Assembly (NCBI RefSeq): GCF_052161615.1
Contig: NZ_CP197417.1
Coordinates: 2,108,001-2,172,000, forward strand
Origin: Aeoliella sp052161615
GTDB taxonomy: Bacteria; Planctomycetota; Planctomycetia; Pirellulales; Lacipirellulaceae
DNA length: 64,000 bases
Direction of reading: 5' to 3'
Below the pieces are notes generated by a model. The model saw only the letters and a program-made list of their open reading frames with translations. It was not told the DNA's origin and made no database searches. Positions 11,244-20,202 of this stretch are shown here, in pieces; within the stretch, counting starts at the first letter, position 1; the number at the start of each line of letters is the position of its first letter. The position numbers and the translations under genes are program-made.

Positions 11244-12728
11244 CTACTTCACTGGCCCCGTCACGCGCTTGAGAGTCGCACGCATCGTCTCCAGCGGCGG
11301 TTCCTGTCCCGTGAAAAGGTTGAACTGTAATCCTGCCTGGCGAACGAACATCTCGACGCCGGTCACCACGTGGCAGCCATGACTACGGGCTTCCTTGATC
11401 AACAGCGTCGACTCGGGATTGTAAACCGTGTCGAATACCAGCATCGAGGGCTTCAGGTACGAGCGGTTGAAGGGGGTCTCGTCGACGTTGGGATGCATGC
11501 CGATCGGCGTGCCATTGATTACCACGTCGGCAGGCACCGTGTGGCGGGCTTGCCACTCGACTGACTTCGCACCGAACTCGGCGGCCAGCTTGTCGGCACG
11601 ATCGCGAGTGCGGCTGGCGATGACGGTTCGCGCGCCGCGCTGCTTAAGTCCAAACGCAATCGCCCGCGATGCACCACCCGCACCCAGCAGCAGCACTCGC
11701 TTGTCTTGCAGCGGACTCGGCTTCTGGCCGAGCCCGCCCATGGCTAGTTCGAGCGAATCCATCGCGGCGGTGCAGTCGGTGTTGCAACCAATCGACTCGC
11801 CATCGCGGAACAGCAGCGTGTTGGCGGCCTTAATCCCTTTCGCAGCCGGCGTCGCTTTGATGCCATGTTTGAACACGGTCTCTTTGTGCGGAATAGTAAC
11901 GCTCAAGCCCTTAATGCCGAGCTTCGGCACGTCCTCGATGAACTGCCCCAGCGAATCGGCTGGCACGCGGAACGGCACGTACACCGCGTTGATCCCCTGC
12001 TCGGCGAGCGCCGCGTTGTGGATGTGCGGACTCAGGCTGTGAGCAATCGGATCGGCGATCACGCCAAACACCTCGGTGTCGGCATTGATCGACTCGTAGC
12101 GATAGATGTCCTTCATCTGGTCGAACGACAGTTGCCCTGGCGCGAGGACTCGCTCGTGATGGAAGGTCGCGTAGGTAAAAGGCCCGCCGTACTTTGCCAG
12201 CAAGATACGCGACGGGGTGCCGATGTCCCCCATGCACATGCCCACGGTCGGCAGCTTCGCCTGCTTCACCATCTCCAGCATCCGCACATTATCGTGGGGA
12301 TTCTGCGCCATCGTCGTGATCTTCACCACATCGGCGTCGAGCGCGGCGAGGCGATCGTAGATCTCGATCAGATCGTCGGGCGTGTGGCGGAAGTTGTGGT
12401 AGCTGATGATCCGCTTCGTCTTGCCGTAGCGCGGTATCTTGGCGGCAATGTCGTCTTCGATGTCGACGTACTCGGACTGCAGCGCGATGGCCTCGCGGAG
12501 CACCATCTGTCGGGCTTCTTCGGTTCCTTGCCACTTGCCACCATCCTCTTCGCGACGGCACGTGATCACTACCGGGCAGGGCCGGTCCTTCAGCAATCGC
12601 TGCAAGTTCAGCCGGCTCGCCACGTAGTCGATCCGCAACTCCACCAGCTTCGCGCCGCGCTTTACCAGTTCCTGGTACTCCGCGAGCAAGTGCTTGTGAC
12701 GACTTCGGCCTATGGAAACGCAAATCAT
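11244..12728 (-). CDS. aroDE: Fused 3-dehydroquinate dehydratase / shikimate dehydrogenase
   Basis: A bifunctional enzyme of 494 residues. Residues 1-215 are a type I dehydroquinase, with Schiff-base K136 (VVKITT), H111 (SYHNF) and the E30/R32 pair. Residues 219-494 are shikimate dehydrogenase, with SLSPHIHN (231-238), catalytic K282 in TIPHKE and the NADP-binding GAGGASRA. This order is the one found in plants and in some planctomycete and chlamydial proteins. It acts with the adjacent shikimate kinase. A GGGGGCT tandem repeat touches the start codon and leaves no recognisable ribosome-binding site. Confidence 0.95.
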   Translation of the reverse strand: MICVSIGRSRHKHLLAEYQELVKRGAKLVELRIDYVASRLNLQRLLKDRPCPVVITCRREEDGGKWQGTEEARQMVLREAIALQSEYVDIEDDIAAKIPRYGKTKRIISYHNFRHTPDDLIEIYDRLAALDADVVKITTMAQNPHDNVRMLEMVKQAKLPTVGMCMGDIGTPSRILLAKYGGPFTYATFHHERVLAPGQLSFDQMKDIYRYESINADTEVFGVIADPIAHSLSPHIHNAALAEQGINAVYVPFRVPADSLGQFIEDVPKLGIKGLSVTIPHKETVFKHGIKATPAAKGIKAANTLLFRDGESIGCNTDCTAAMDSLELAMGGLGQKPSPLQDKRVLLLGAGGASRAIAFGLKQRGARTVIASRTRDRADKLAAEFGAKSVEWQARHTVPADVVINGTPIGMHPNVDETPFNRSYLKPSMLVFDTVYNPESTLLIKEARSHGCHVVTGVEMFVRQAGLQFNLFTGQEPPLETMRATLKRVTGPVK

Positions 12729-12762
12729 GGGCTGGGGGCTGGGGGCTGGGGGCTGGGGGCTG
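12729..12762. repeat. Tandem GGGGGCT heptamer array at the aroDE start
   Basis: Four full GGGGGCT units plus a partial one lie directly against the aroDE start codon. On the coding strand they read AGCCCCC. Such arrays can change length by slippage; here that would change the untranslated leader, not the reading frame. The next 110 bp contain further degenerate CCCGAGTCCCGAG-type repeats and no gene. Confidence 0.75.
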
Positions 12763-12875
12763 CCCGATACTTCAAGTTTGCTAAACCGCTATTCTGACTG
12801 AGAAGGGCTGCCACTTCAAACGACTATTATCTCCTCCAGTCCCGAGTCCCGAGCCTCAAGCCCCAGGCCTCACCC

Positions 12876-14759
12876 TTAAATCCGCTTAAACTGCTTATCC
12901 AGGTCGTCGCAGCTGAACACCAGGGCCGTTGGCCGGCCGTGGGGGCAGTGGTGGTGGTTTTCGGTCAAGTGGCGGTGGTCCAGTAGGGCCGTGATTTCCT
13001 CGGAGGTTAGTCGGTCGCCGTATTTTACCGCGGCCTTGCAGGCGACGGTATGGAGCAGTTCGTCGAGCAAATCGGTCGCCTCGGGGAGCCGATCGGACGA
13101 CATCAGCCGATCGACCACTTCGCCGAGCACCTCGCGCGGGGGCAAGTTCGCGAGCATTGCCGGATAACTAGAGACCAGGACCGTATCGCCCCCGAAGGGT
13201 TCGACCGCGACGCCGAGTTTCTTGAGCAACTCGCGATGCTCGAGCACCGCCGCCGCCTCGTCCGCCGCCAAGTCCACCGGTTCGGGGACCAAGAGCGATT
13301 GTGATTCGAGTTGTCCCGCCGCGACTTTCGCGCGAATCTGTTCGTACAAAATCCGCTCGTGCAACGCGTGCTGATCGATGATCTCCATGCCATGTTCGGT
13401 TTCGACGATCAAGTAGCGATTGTGCAACTGAATCGCTTTAGCCCCCGACTCGCGCACCACCGCCGCCGCTTGCAGGTTAGCCGCAGCGTCGGCGATATCG
13501 TCGGCCCCACCCTCCGCACTAACCTCTTCCGCACGTGGCATAGGTCTCACACCACCTGCCTCCGGGAACGGCCGAAACGGCTGCGGCAGCCGATGCATCA
13601 CCAGCGGCTCGCCCACCGGTCGCATCGAAGGACTTGGCGCGGAAGCCGAATCGAACCGCCGCTGCGTCAGCTGGTCCTTCGCCCACTCGACGATCGAACT
13701 CGTTCCGGAAGCGGCGAGGTCCTCCTCGCACGTCGGCGATACCCCCTGCCCTCCCGGTCCAGCGCGAAGATCACTCGACAGGAACTTAGTCCGCAGCGTG
13801 CTCAATAGTTGACTGTAGAGCCTCCCGCCGTCCTGAAAACGTACTTCGAGCTTCGTCGGATGGACGTTCACGTCGGCCAAGTTCGCCGGCATGTCAAACC
13901 TGAGGAAGCAAATCGGGTAACGCCCCGTCAGCAAGAGCCCACGGTAGGCTTCGCCCAGCGCGTGCTGCAGCGCCCGATCGCGTATGTTCCGCCCATTGAG
14001 GAAAAGATACTGCAGGCGATTGTTCGCTCGGCTGTACTGCGGATTGGCGGCGTAGCCCTTGAGCGAGATCGGCGGATCGACACTCTCGACTTCGATCAGC
14101 GCGTCCGCGAGTTCGTCCCCGAACAGCGCCGCGATGCGTACCCGCCAATCGTCGGTTGGTGGCAGGTCGTGGACCTCGCGCTGCCCGTGCTCCAGTCGGC
14201 AATGGACTTCGGGATGCGCCAGCGCGATCCGTACGAACGCCTCGGTCGCGTGGCCAATCTCCGTTTGCGGGCTGCGAAGGAATCGCTGCCGCACCGGCGT
14301 GTTGAAGAACAAGTCGCGGACTTCGATGGTCGTTCCCACCGGACAACCGGCCGGCACGACGGGCTCGGCGACGCCGCCGTTCACGCGCAGCTCCGACCCA
14401 CTCGCGGACTCGGCCGTGCGCGTCCGCAGCAGCGTGCGACTCACTTCGGCAATGGATGCAAGCGCCTCGCCACGAAACCCCATCGTCGCGACTTCGAACA
14501 GGTCGTCGGCCGAGACAATCTTGCTGGTCGCGTGATTCGACACCGCGAGCATCAAGTCGTCCGCCTCGATGCCGCAGCCATTGTCGGTGACACGAATCAG
14601 CTCCCGCCCGCCGGCCTCGAGCCGCACATCGACCCGCGTCGCCCCGGCGTCGATCGAGTTCTCCAAGAGTTCCTTCACGACACTAGCCGGTCGCTCAATC
14701 ACCTCACCAGCCGCGATTTTATTCACGACCGAAGCAGAGAGTTGTTGGATGCGAGGCAT
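12876..14759 (-). CDS. mutL: DNA mismatch repair protein MutL
   Basis: GHKL ATPase that links mismatch recognition to strand removal. The N-terminal ATPase motifs are at residues 14-42 (NKIAAGEVIERPASVVKELL, then ENSIDAGA), followed by TDNGCGI and FRGEAL. The C-terminal domain has DQHALHERILYE (462-473), ACKAAVK (573-579) and CPHGRP (605-610), the metal-dependent endonuclease motifs. This MutL should therefore nick DNA itself, as in bacteria lacking MutH. Length (627 aa) is normal; the linker at about 330-430 is low complexity. It is co-directional with aroDE, but a 147-bp repeat-containing gap suggests separate transcription. Confidence 0.96.
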   Translation of the reverse strand: MPRIQQLSASVVNKIAAGEVIERPASVVKELLENSIDAGATRVDVRLEAGGRELIRVTDNGCGIEADDLMLAVSNHATSKIVSADDLFEVATMGFRGEALASIAEVSRTLLRTRTAESASGSELRVNGGVAEPVVPAGCPVGTTIEVRDLFFNTPVRQRFLRSPQTEIGHATEAFVRIALAHPEVHCRLEHGQREVHDLPPTDDWRVRIAALFGDELADALIEVESVDPPISLKGYAANPQYSRANNRLQYLFLNGRNIRDRALQHALGEAYRGLLLTGRYPICFLRFDMPANLADVNVHPTKLEVRFQDGGRLYSQLLSTLRTKFLSSDLRAGPGGQGVSPTCEEDLAASGTSSIVEWAKDQLTQRRFDSASAPSPSMRPVGEPLVMHRLPQPFRPFPEAGGVRPMPRAEEVSAEGGADDIADAAANLQAAAVVRESGAKAIQLHNRYLIVETEHGMEIIDQHALHERILYEQIRAKVAAGQLESQSLLVPEPVDLAADEAAAVLEHRELLKKLGVAVEPFGGDTVLVSSYPAMLANLPPREVLGEVVDRLMSSDRLPEATDLLDELLHTVACKAAVKYGDRLTSEEITALLDHRHLTENHHHCPHGRPTALVFSCDDLDKQFKRI

Positions 14760-14788
14760 GAGAGTTCGTCCGTGAGAGCTTAAGGTTA

Positions 14789-14824
14789 TGTCATCCTGAG
14801 GGAGCGTCAGCGACCGAAGGATCT
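14789..14824 (+). repeat. 36-bp dispersed repeat, copy 1
   Basis: This segment begins TGTCATCCTGAGGGAGC and ends GAAGGATCT. It is matched at 32 of 36 positions by an inverted copy at 14958-14993, and by copies at 27296-27331, 35876-35911 and 35973-36007. With its partner it bounds a 133-bp interior without a gene, like a small miniature element. Confidence 0.8.
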
Positions 14825-14957
14825 AGGTTGCGATTGAGAGTAGCGCAATCGTCTCGGTTGCTCTACTGTTCGCTTGAACCAACTTGCAAGGGAAATAAGC
14901 CATCCTTCGCGTCTCTGCGCCTCTGCGTGAGACAAAATCCGTGTCGATTATTCCGCG

Positions 14958-14993
14958 AGATCCTTCAGTCGCTAGGGCTCCCTCAGGATGACA
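14958..14993 (-). repeat. 36-bp dispersed repeat, copy 2 (inverted)
   Basis: Begins AGATCCTTCAGTCGCTAGGG and ends GGATGACA on the plus strand. It is the inverted partner of 14789-14824. The pair lies between mutL and the response regulator, and could fold into one long hairpin when transcribed. Confidence 0.8.
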
Positions 14994-15016
14994 TGCATCT
15001 GCTCACGTGCCAACCG

Positions 15017-15045
15017 ACCACGGCCCTGACGGGCCCCGCTCGCCT
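15017..15045. repeat. 29-bp dispersed repeat (copy at 36064-36092)
   Basis: A 29-nt segment beginning ACCACGGCCCTGACGGGCCC occurs identically at 36064-36092. Both copies follow an inverted pair of the 36-bp repeat and abut a gene end or start, so the two repeats probably travel as one composite unit. The GGCCC core is itself palindromic. Confidence 0.75.
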
Positions 15046-15051
15046 CACTTG

Positions 15052-16440
15052 CTACAACTCGTACTCCTTAATCTTCCGATACAACGTCCGCTCACCGATC
15101 CCGAGCATGGTCGCTGCTTCTTCGCGATTACCGCCCGTGACTTTGAGCGTCTCGGCAATGAACAGGCCTTCGATCTCCGCGAGCGGCTTACCAACGAGTG
15201 TGTGCAGGCCGTCGGCGCTCGAACCACCCGACTCGCTTTCCGGCGGGTTGAACTCCGGTGGCAAATCGTCGAGGTCGAGCACTTCGTCGTAGTCGACCAC
15301 CACCATGCTGTCGACCGTGTTCGACAGTTGCCGCACGTTGCCGGTCCAGTGAAACGCCATCAATCGGCGGCGGGCGGCGGTGGTCATGCTCTTGATCTTC
15401 TTGCCATGCCGCGCGGCATGGACCTTCATGAAGTGATCCACCAGCAGCGGGATGTCCTGCGACCGCTCGGCGAGGCTCGGCAGCTTCAGGCTGATCACCT
15501 TTAAGCGATGGTAAAGGTCCTCGCGAAAATCCCCTTTCGCCACCGCTTCTTCCAGATTGCGATTCGTGGCCGAGAGAATCCGAACGTCGACCTTCACCGT
15601 CTCGTTGCTGCCCACCCGCGTGATCTCGCGGCTCTCGAGCACCCGCAGTAACTTGATTTGCGTCGGCACTGGCATGTCGCCCACCTCGTCAAGGAACAGC
15701 GTCCCGCCATCCGCATACTCGAACTTTCCCATGCGATCGCGGGCGTCGGTGAACGCCCCCGGCACGCTGCCGAACAACTCGCCCTCGAGAATGTGCTCGC
15801 TGAGTGCCGCGCAGTTGAGCCCCACGAAGTGCCGATTCTTGCGCGGGCTGTTTTGATGAATCGCCTGGGCAACCAGTTCCTTACCCGTCCCCGTTTCGCC
15901 TTCGATTAACACCGTCGCGTCGGTCGGAGCAATGCGTCGCATTCGCTCGATCAGTTCGACCATTGGCGGGCTGTTGCCGATCAAACTCTCGAAGCCGAAC
16001 TTCTCGTCGAGTCGCCGGCTGAGCTCGGCGTTTGCGCGGCGGAGGTGCTGCGCGAGGGCCGCGTTGTCGACCACGCTGCGAAGCTGACCTAGGTCGAGCG
16101 GCTTGAGCAAAAAGTGCGACGCCCCCTCGCGCATCGCCTCGACCGCCGACTCGATGGTGCCATGCCCAGTGACCATGATCACCTCGGCGTCGGGCAGGTC
16201 GTCCTTGGCTTTGGCCAGAATCTCCAGCCCACCGAACTTCGGCATCCGCAGGTCGGTTACGACGATCTCGAACCCACGCCGCTCCATCAGCTCGGCACCC
16301 TCCTCGCCACTCGTGGCGATGGTACAGGCGTAGCCCTGACTCGACAGGCTATCCGCGATCGTTTCGGCATGCGCGCGATCGTCGTCCACCACGAGGACGT
16401 GAATCGGAGGACCAACTTGGGCTGTTTTGCTCTTCGACAT
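15052..16440 (-). CDS. NtrC-family sigma54-dependent response regulator
   Basis: A 462-residue regulator. It has a receiver domain (residues 13-125; phospho-acceptor D63, K113), a sigma54 AAA+ domain (150-380; Walker A GETGTGKE at 181-188, Walker B GTLFLDEVGD at 246-255) and a C-terminal Fis-type HTH (NREEAATMLGIGERTLYRKI). The loop that contacts sigma54 reads GAFTDA (228-233) instead of GAFTGA, so coupling to sigma54 may be altered. A histidine kinase gene lies upstream on the same strand and is the likely partner. Target genes are not evident. Confidence 0.93.
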   Translation of the reverse strand: MSKSKTAQVGPPIHVLVVDDDRAHAETIADSLSSQGYACTIATSGEEGAELMERRGFEIVVTDLRMPKFGGLEILAKAKDDLPDAEVIMVTGHGTIESAVEAMREGASHFLLKPLDLGQLRSVVDNAALAQHLRRANAELSRRLDEKFGFESLIGNSPPMVELIERMRRIAPTDATVLIEGETGTGKELVAQAIHQNSPRKNRHFVGLNCAALSEHILEGELFGSVPGAFTDARDRMGKFEYADGGTLFLDEVGDMPVPTQIKLLRVLESREITRVGSNETVKVDVRILSATNRNLEEAVAKGDFREDLYHRLKVISLKLPSLAERSQDIPLLVDHFMKVHAARHGKKIKSMTTAARRRLMAFHWTGNVRQLSNTVDSMVVVDYDEVLDLDDLPPEFNPPESESGGSSADGLHTLVGKPLAEIEGLFIAETLKVTGGNREEAATMLGIGERTLYRKIKEYEL

Positions 16441-16488
16441 ACGATTTAGAGGACTATATTGCTTCGATGGTTCCGACGATGGTTCTTA

Positions 16489-16676
16489 GCCACAGATGGA
16501 CACGGATGAAACACGGATGAAACACGGATGGACGTAAGTTTAACAGGAGCAAACAGAGGTAACAGAGAGTAAGGCACTTCGAAGCTTATGCCTCCTCGGA
16601 GTCTTTATTAGCGAAGATTAGCGCCGATTAGTGTTCCGTATTCCCAATCCGTGTTACATCCGTGTCCATCCGTGGC
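16489..16676. repeat. MITE-like element with 20-bp inverted ends
   Basis: GCCACAGATGGACACGGATG (16489-16508) is matched, with one difference, by the reverse complement at 16657-16676. The interior has direct repeats of ACACGGATGAA and the phrases GCGAAGATTAGCGCCGATTAG, and no coding frame. It lies between the histidine kinase and its regulator. It may be a non-autonomous element or a REP-type palindrome. Confidence 0.55.
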
Positions 16677-16689
16677 CAAAAACTCCTTG

Positions 16690-17451
16690 TTACTCCGGTA
16701 CGATCACTTCCCTCGTCCCGCTCCCCTGCCCTGGCAACCTCGCCGGCACGGGAAGCGACACCGTGAAATGCGTGCCGCGGCCTTCTTCGGTTTCGACGCG
16801 AATCGCGCCGCCATGCGCTTCGATGATTTTACTCGTCGTCGGCAGTCCCAGCCCCGAGCCGCCTGGCTTGGTTGAGAAGAACGTCTCGAACATTCGCGCC
16901 GCCGTTTGATCGTCCATGCCGCAGCCCGTGTCGATCAAGTGCAGCAGCACCCACTCTCCCTCGGCCGTGGTGGCGACGGTCAGCACGCCCCCCTGCTCCA
17001 TCGCCTGCTTGGCGTTGATCAGCAGGTTGAGCACCGCGGCCCGGAACGAATCGCGATCCAACAGCACCGTTGGTAGCTCGCGATCAAAGTACCGCCGCAC
17101 CGTCACTCCCGCGGCTTCCGCCTCGGGCGCGAAGAAGTCGAGCAAGTTGTCGAGCTCGCGGTTCAGGTCCGTGGGCTTCAGCGTCAGCCGGCGAACTTTC
17201 GCGAAGTTCAAAAAGTCGTCGAGCAAACCTTGCAGCCGCTTGCACTCGCTCTGCATGGTCGCCACGCGGCGGAGCGATCGATGCTGATGCGGCGAGGGCT
17301 CGACCTCAATGTCTTCGGCCAGCAGCTGCAAGTTCAGCCGAATCGTCGACAGCGGGTTCTTGATCTCGTGCGCAAGCGCCCCCGCTAGCCGAGCGATCTC
17401 GGTGTACTGCTCCATCAGACGCTGGACGGCGGTGGCGGTTTGGTCGGACAT
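16690..17451 (-). CDS. Cytoplasmic NtrB-like sensor histidine kinase
   Basis: A 253-residue kinase without membrane segments or a recognisable input domain. It has the H box LAHEIKNPLSTI (phospho-acceptor H28), N box NLLINAKQAM, G1 DTGCGM and G2 GGSGLGL of a HATPase_c domain. The ATG at 17451 is preferred over a start at 17517, which would begin inside the pnp terminator. It is followed by the NtrC-like regulator on the same strand, separated by a 250-bp repeat-rich gap. The signal may come through a partner protein, because no sensor domain is encoded here. Confidence 0.88.
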   Translation of the reverse strand: MSDQTATAVQRLMEQYTEIARLAGALAHEIKNPLSTIRLNLQLLAEDIEVEPSPHQHRSLRRVATMQSECKRLQGLLDDFLNFAKVRRLTLKPTDLNRELDNLLDFFAPEAEAAGVTVRRYFDRELPTVLLDRDSFRAAVLNLLINAKQAMEQGGVLTVATTAEGEWVLLHLIDTGCGMDDQTAARMFETFFSTKPGGSGLGLPTTSKIIEAHGGAIRVETEEGRGTHFTVSLPVPARLPGQGSGTREVIVPE

Positions 17452-17500
17452 CGTGTTCGCGGCGAGAGTGGCGTGATCCGTTCTCCCATTATCCTGCAAT

Positions 17501-17528
17501 AAAAACGGGCCCCGCAAGCGGGGCCCGT
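17501..17528 (-). terminator. Rho-independent terminator of pnp
   Basis: ACGGGCCCCGC (17505-17515) and GCGGGGCCCGT (17518-17528) form an 11-bp stem. On the minus strand this is followed by TTTTTATT. It lies 36 bp after the pnp stop and overlaps the region upstream of the histidine kinase start. Confidence 0.85.
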
Positions 17529-17563
17529 TCTTTGGTTTTCAGGCATCGCTCGTTGGCGATGGG

Positions 17564-19684
17564 CTAGGCGTCGTCGCCATCATTGCCGCCGTCGCCATTG
17601 GCTTCGGCCAGCACGGCCTTGCGGCTCAGCTTCACGCGGTCTTGCTCGTCGACGGCGATCACCTTCACCTGGATCGAATCACCCACGCTCAGGATGTCCG
17701 CGACGCTCGAGACGTACTCGTTCGACAGCTCGCTGATGTGACACAGACCGTCCTTGCCCGGCAGGATTTCGATGAACGCACCAAAGTCCTTGATGCTCGT
17801 CACCTTGCCGTCGTAGATGCGACCGACCTGCACCGTGGCAGTGACCGCTTCCACACGCGACAGCGCGGCCTTCAGCGATGCCTCGTCGGCGGCGGCGATC
17901 GTGACGGTGCCGTCTTCGTCGATATCGATCTGCGAACCGGTGTCCTCCTGGATCGAACGAATGTTCTTTCCACCAGGGCCGATCAGCATGCCGATCTTGT
18001 CCGAAGCAATCTTCGTCCGAACCAAGCGAGGCGCCGTCGCGGACGTGGCGGCACGGGGACGCTGAATGGTCGACAGCATCGCCCGCAGGATTTCCATGCG
18101 TGCTTCGCGCGACTGGATCAGCGTACCGCGGATGATTTCCTCGGTGATGCCCTTGATCTTCAGGTCGAGCTGAATGCCCGTGATGCCGTTCTGAGTGCCG
18201 GCAATCTTGAAGTCCATGTCGCCGAAGTGGTCCTCGTCGCCGATGATGTCGGTGAGCAACACGAAGTTGTCGCCGTCCTTCACCAGTCCGATCGAGATAC
18301 CCGCCACCGGATTCGTGATCGGCACGCCCGCGGCCATCAGGCCCAGCGTCGCACCGCACACGCTCGCCATCGAGCTCGAACCGTTCGACTCGGTGATGTC
18401 CGAGATCACGCGAATCGTGTAGGGGAACTCGTCGTGCGGCGGAAGAACCGGGTTCACGCTTCGCTCGGCCAGCATGCCGTGACCAATCTCACGACGACCG
18501 GGGCCACGAATCGGACGGCACTCGCCCACCGAGTAGGAGGGGAAGTTGTAGTCCAGCATGAAGTGCTTCGAGTACTCTTCGAACATGCCATCCACGCGCT
18601 GCTCGTCACGACCCGTACCCAAGGTCACGGTGATCAGGGCCTGCGTTTCGCCACGTTGGAACACGGCCGAACCGTGCACGCGGGGCAGCACGTCCACTTC
18701 GCACTCAATCGCACGCAGCGTCTTGTGATCACGCCCGTCGGCACGCGTGCCGGCGAGGATCAGGTCGCGGATGACCTTCTCTTCCAGAGCGTGCCACTTG
18801 GTGCCGAACGAGGCCAACGAGTAAGCACCCTCGGCGTTCGGGTCGGGGATCAGCGTTTCCAGAGCTTCCTTCTTCACCACGCTACAAGCCTCAGCACGAT
18901 CGTGCTTGCCGGGAGTTTGCTTCGCGGCGTGCAGCTTGTTGTAGTACATCTCCTGAAGCTTCTCGGCGAGGCCATCGCTCGGAGGCGAGACGAAGTCCAT
19001 CTTCTTCGGCTGGACCTTCTCGGCCAACTCATTCTGCAGGTCGCAGATCGCGATCACGTACTTGTGGGCTTCGAGCAGCGCCTCGACCATCCGGTCTTCC
19101 GACATCTCGCGGGCAAAGCCCTCGATCATCAGGATGGCGTCCTTGGTGCCCGAGACAATCAGGTCCAGGTCGCTCACTTCCAGTTCGTCGGCGGTCGGGA
19201 AGGGAACGAACACGCCGTCCACCTGACCCAGCCGAATCGAACCGAGCGGGCCCTGGAACGGCAGGTGCGAGATGCACAGCGAGGCACTCGCCCCGATCAT
19301 CGCCAGGATGTCGCCGTCGTTCTGTCGATCGCTCGACATCACCAAGGCTTGAATCTGCACTTCGTCCATGAAGCCATCGGCGAACATCGGACGAATCGGA
19401 CGGTCCATCAATCGCGATGTCAGCGTTTCCTTCGTCGAAGGACGACCCTCGCGCTTCAGGAAGCCACCGGGGAACTTACCAGCCGCGGCGTGACGCTCGC
19501 GGTAGTCGCAGGTGAGGGGGAAGAAGTCGATGCCGGGGCGAGGCTTGTCGTGGGCGCTGGCTACCAGAACGGCGGTTTCGCCGTATTGAACCATGCAGGC
19601 ACCAGCGGCTTGCTTCGCGAGGGCACCAGTCTCGATGCTGAGCACCTGACTGCCAATTTGCTTTTCTACACGTACTCTGTTCAC
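17564..19684 (-). CDS. pnp: Polyribonucleotide nucleotidyltransferase (PNPase)
   Basis: A 706-residue 3'-to-5' phosphorolytic exoribonuclease of RNA turnover and the degradosome. Two RNase PH-like domains (about 1-215 and 310-540) are joined by the all-alpha linker. The second holds the catalytic block FPSYSVGECRPIRGPGRREIGHG. A KH domain (IGMLIGPGGKNIRSIQ) and a C-terminal S1 domain (VGRIYDGKVTSIKDFGAFIEIL) follow. It lies downstream of rpsO on the same strand, the widely conserved order. The 248-bp gap between them could hold an autoregulatory leader, as in E. coli, but no structure was confirmed. Confidence 0.97.
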   Translation of the reverse strand: MNRVRVEKQIGSQVLSIETGALAKQAAGACMVQYGETAVLVASAHDKPRPGIDFFPLTCDYRERHAAAGKFPGGFLKREGRPSTKETLTSRLMDRPIRPMFADGFMDEVQIQALVMSSDRQNDGDILAMIGASASLCISHLPFQGPLGSIRLGQVDGVFVPFPTADELEVSDLDLIVSGTKDAILMIEGFAREMSEDRMVEALLEAHKYVIAICDLQNELAEKVQPKKMDFVSPPSDGLAEKLQEMYYNKLHAAKQTPGKHDRAEACSVVKKEALETLIPDPNAEGAYSLASFGTKWHALEEKVIRDLILAGTRADGRDHKTLRAIECEVDVLPRVHGSAVFQRGETQALITVTLGTGRDEQRVDGMFEEYSKHFMLDYNFPSYSVGECRPIRGPGRREIGHGMLAERSVNPVLPPHDEFPYTIRVISDITESNGSSSMASVCGATLGLMAAGVPITNPVAGISIGLVKDGDNFVLLTDIIGDEDHFGDMDFKIAGTQNGITGIQLDLKIKGITEEIIRGTLIQSREARMEILRAMLSTIQRPRAATSATAPRLVRTKIASDKIGMLIGPGGKNIRSIQEDTGSQIDIDEDGTVTIAAADEASLKAALSRVEAVTATVQVGRIYDGKVTSIKDFGAFIEILPGKDGLCHISELSNEYVSSVADILSVGDSIQVKVIAVDEQDRVKLSRKAVLAEANGDGGNDGDDA

Positions 19685-19932
19685 AATCTTTTCTTTCTTG
19701 CTAGTCCTAGCCGGCTTTCAGGAGCCCCAGGGAACAAGAGTGCCAGAACGGCCTCCGATCGGCGAGATACGCCCAACAGCGGACGCTACGCAGAACGCGC
19801 AGCGGCACTCGGGACGCATGGTGGCAACAGAGAATGGCCAACCGGCCCAGCACCCAGCCGCACCAGGGCGGCCGGGATACGAAAGCTACCGGCGGAATAT
19901 AATTAGGCCCTAACCACTCGCGGCTGGCGAGA

Positions 19933-20202
19933 TTACTTACGAATCTCAAGCCGACGCAGCAGGTCGAGGTATAGCTGCGGGTTGTGTCGCTTGGTGTAGT
20001 CCAGATGACGGCGACGACGGCTCACCATCCGCAGCAAACCCCGACGACTCGAATAGTCCTTGGGGTGCAGCTTCATGTGTTCGGTCATCTCGCTGATGCG
20101 GCTGGTAAGCAGCGCGATTTGAACCTCAGCCGAACCCGAATCGTCCGACTTGCGTCCAAAATCACCGATCAGCTCTTCTTTCCGTTCCTTCGTAAGCGGC
20201 AT
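19933..20202 (-). CDS. rpsO: Small ribosomal subunit protein uS15
   Basis: An 89-residue ribosomal protein that binds the central domain of 16S rRNA. The helices GSAEVQIALLTSRISEMTEHMK and the RNA-contacting loop HPKDYSSRRGLLRMVSRRRRHLDY are full-family matches. It lies immediately upstream of pnp. No strong ribosome-binding site precedes the ATG, which is common in planctomycetes. Confidence 0.97.
   Translation of the reverse strand: MPLTKERKEELIGDFGRKSDDSGSAEVQIALLTSRISEMTEHMKLHPKDYSSRRGLLRMVSRRRRHLDYTKRHNPQLYLDLLRRLEIRK

Noticed and set aside
12729..12762. Possible CRISPR array at the GGGGGCT tandem repeats
   Set aside because: The 7-bp units have no spacers and no cas gene is in the window. 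It is a simple tandem repeat.
17642..19906. Very long open frame on the plus strand opposite pnp
   Set aside because: It is the antisense shadow of a GC-rich gene. The product is Arg/His-rich without any domain, while pnp on the other strand is unmistakable.
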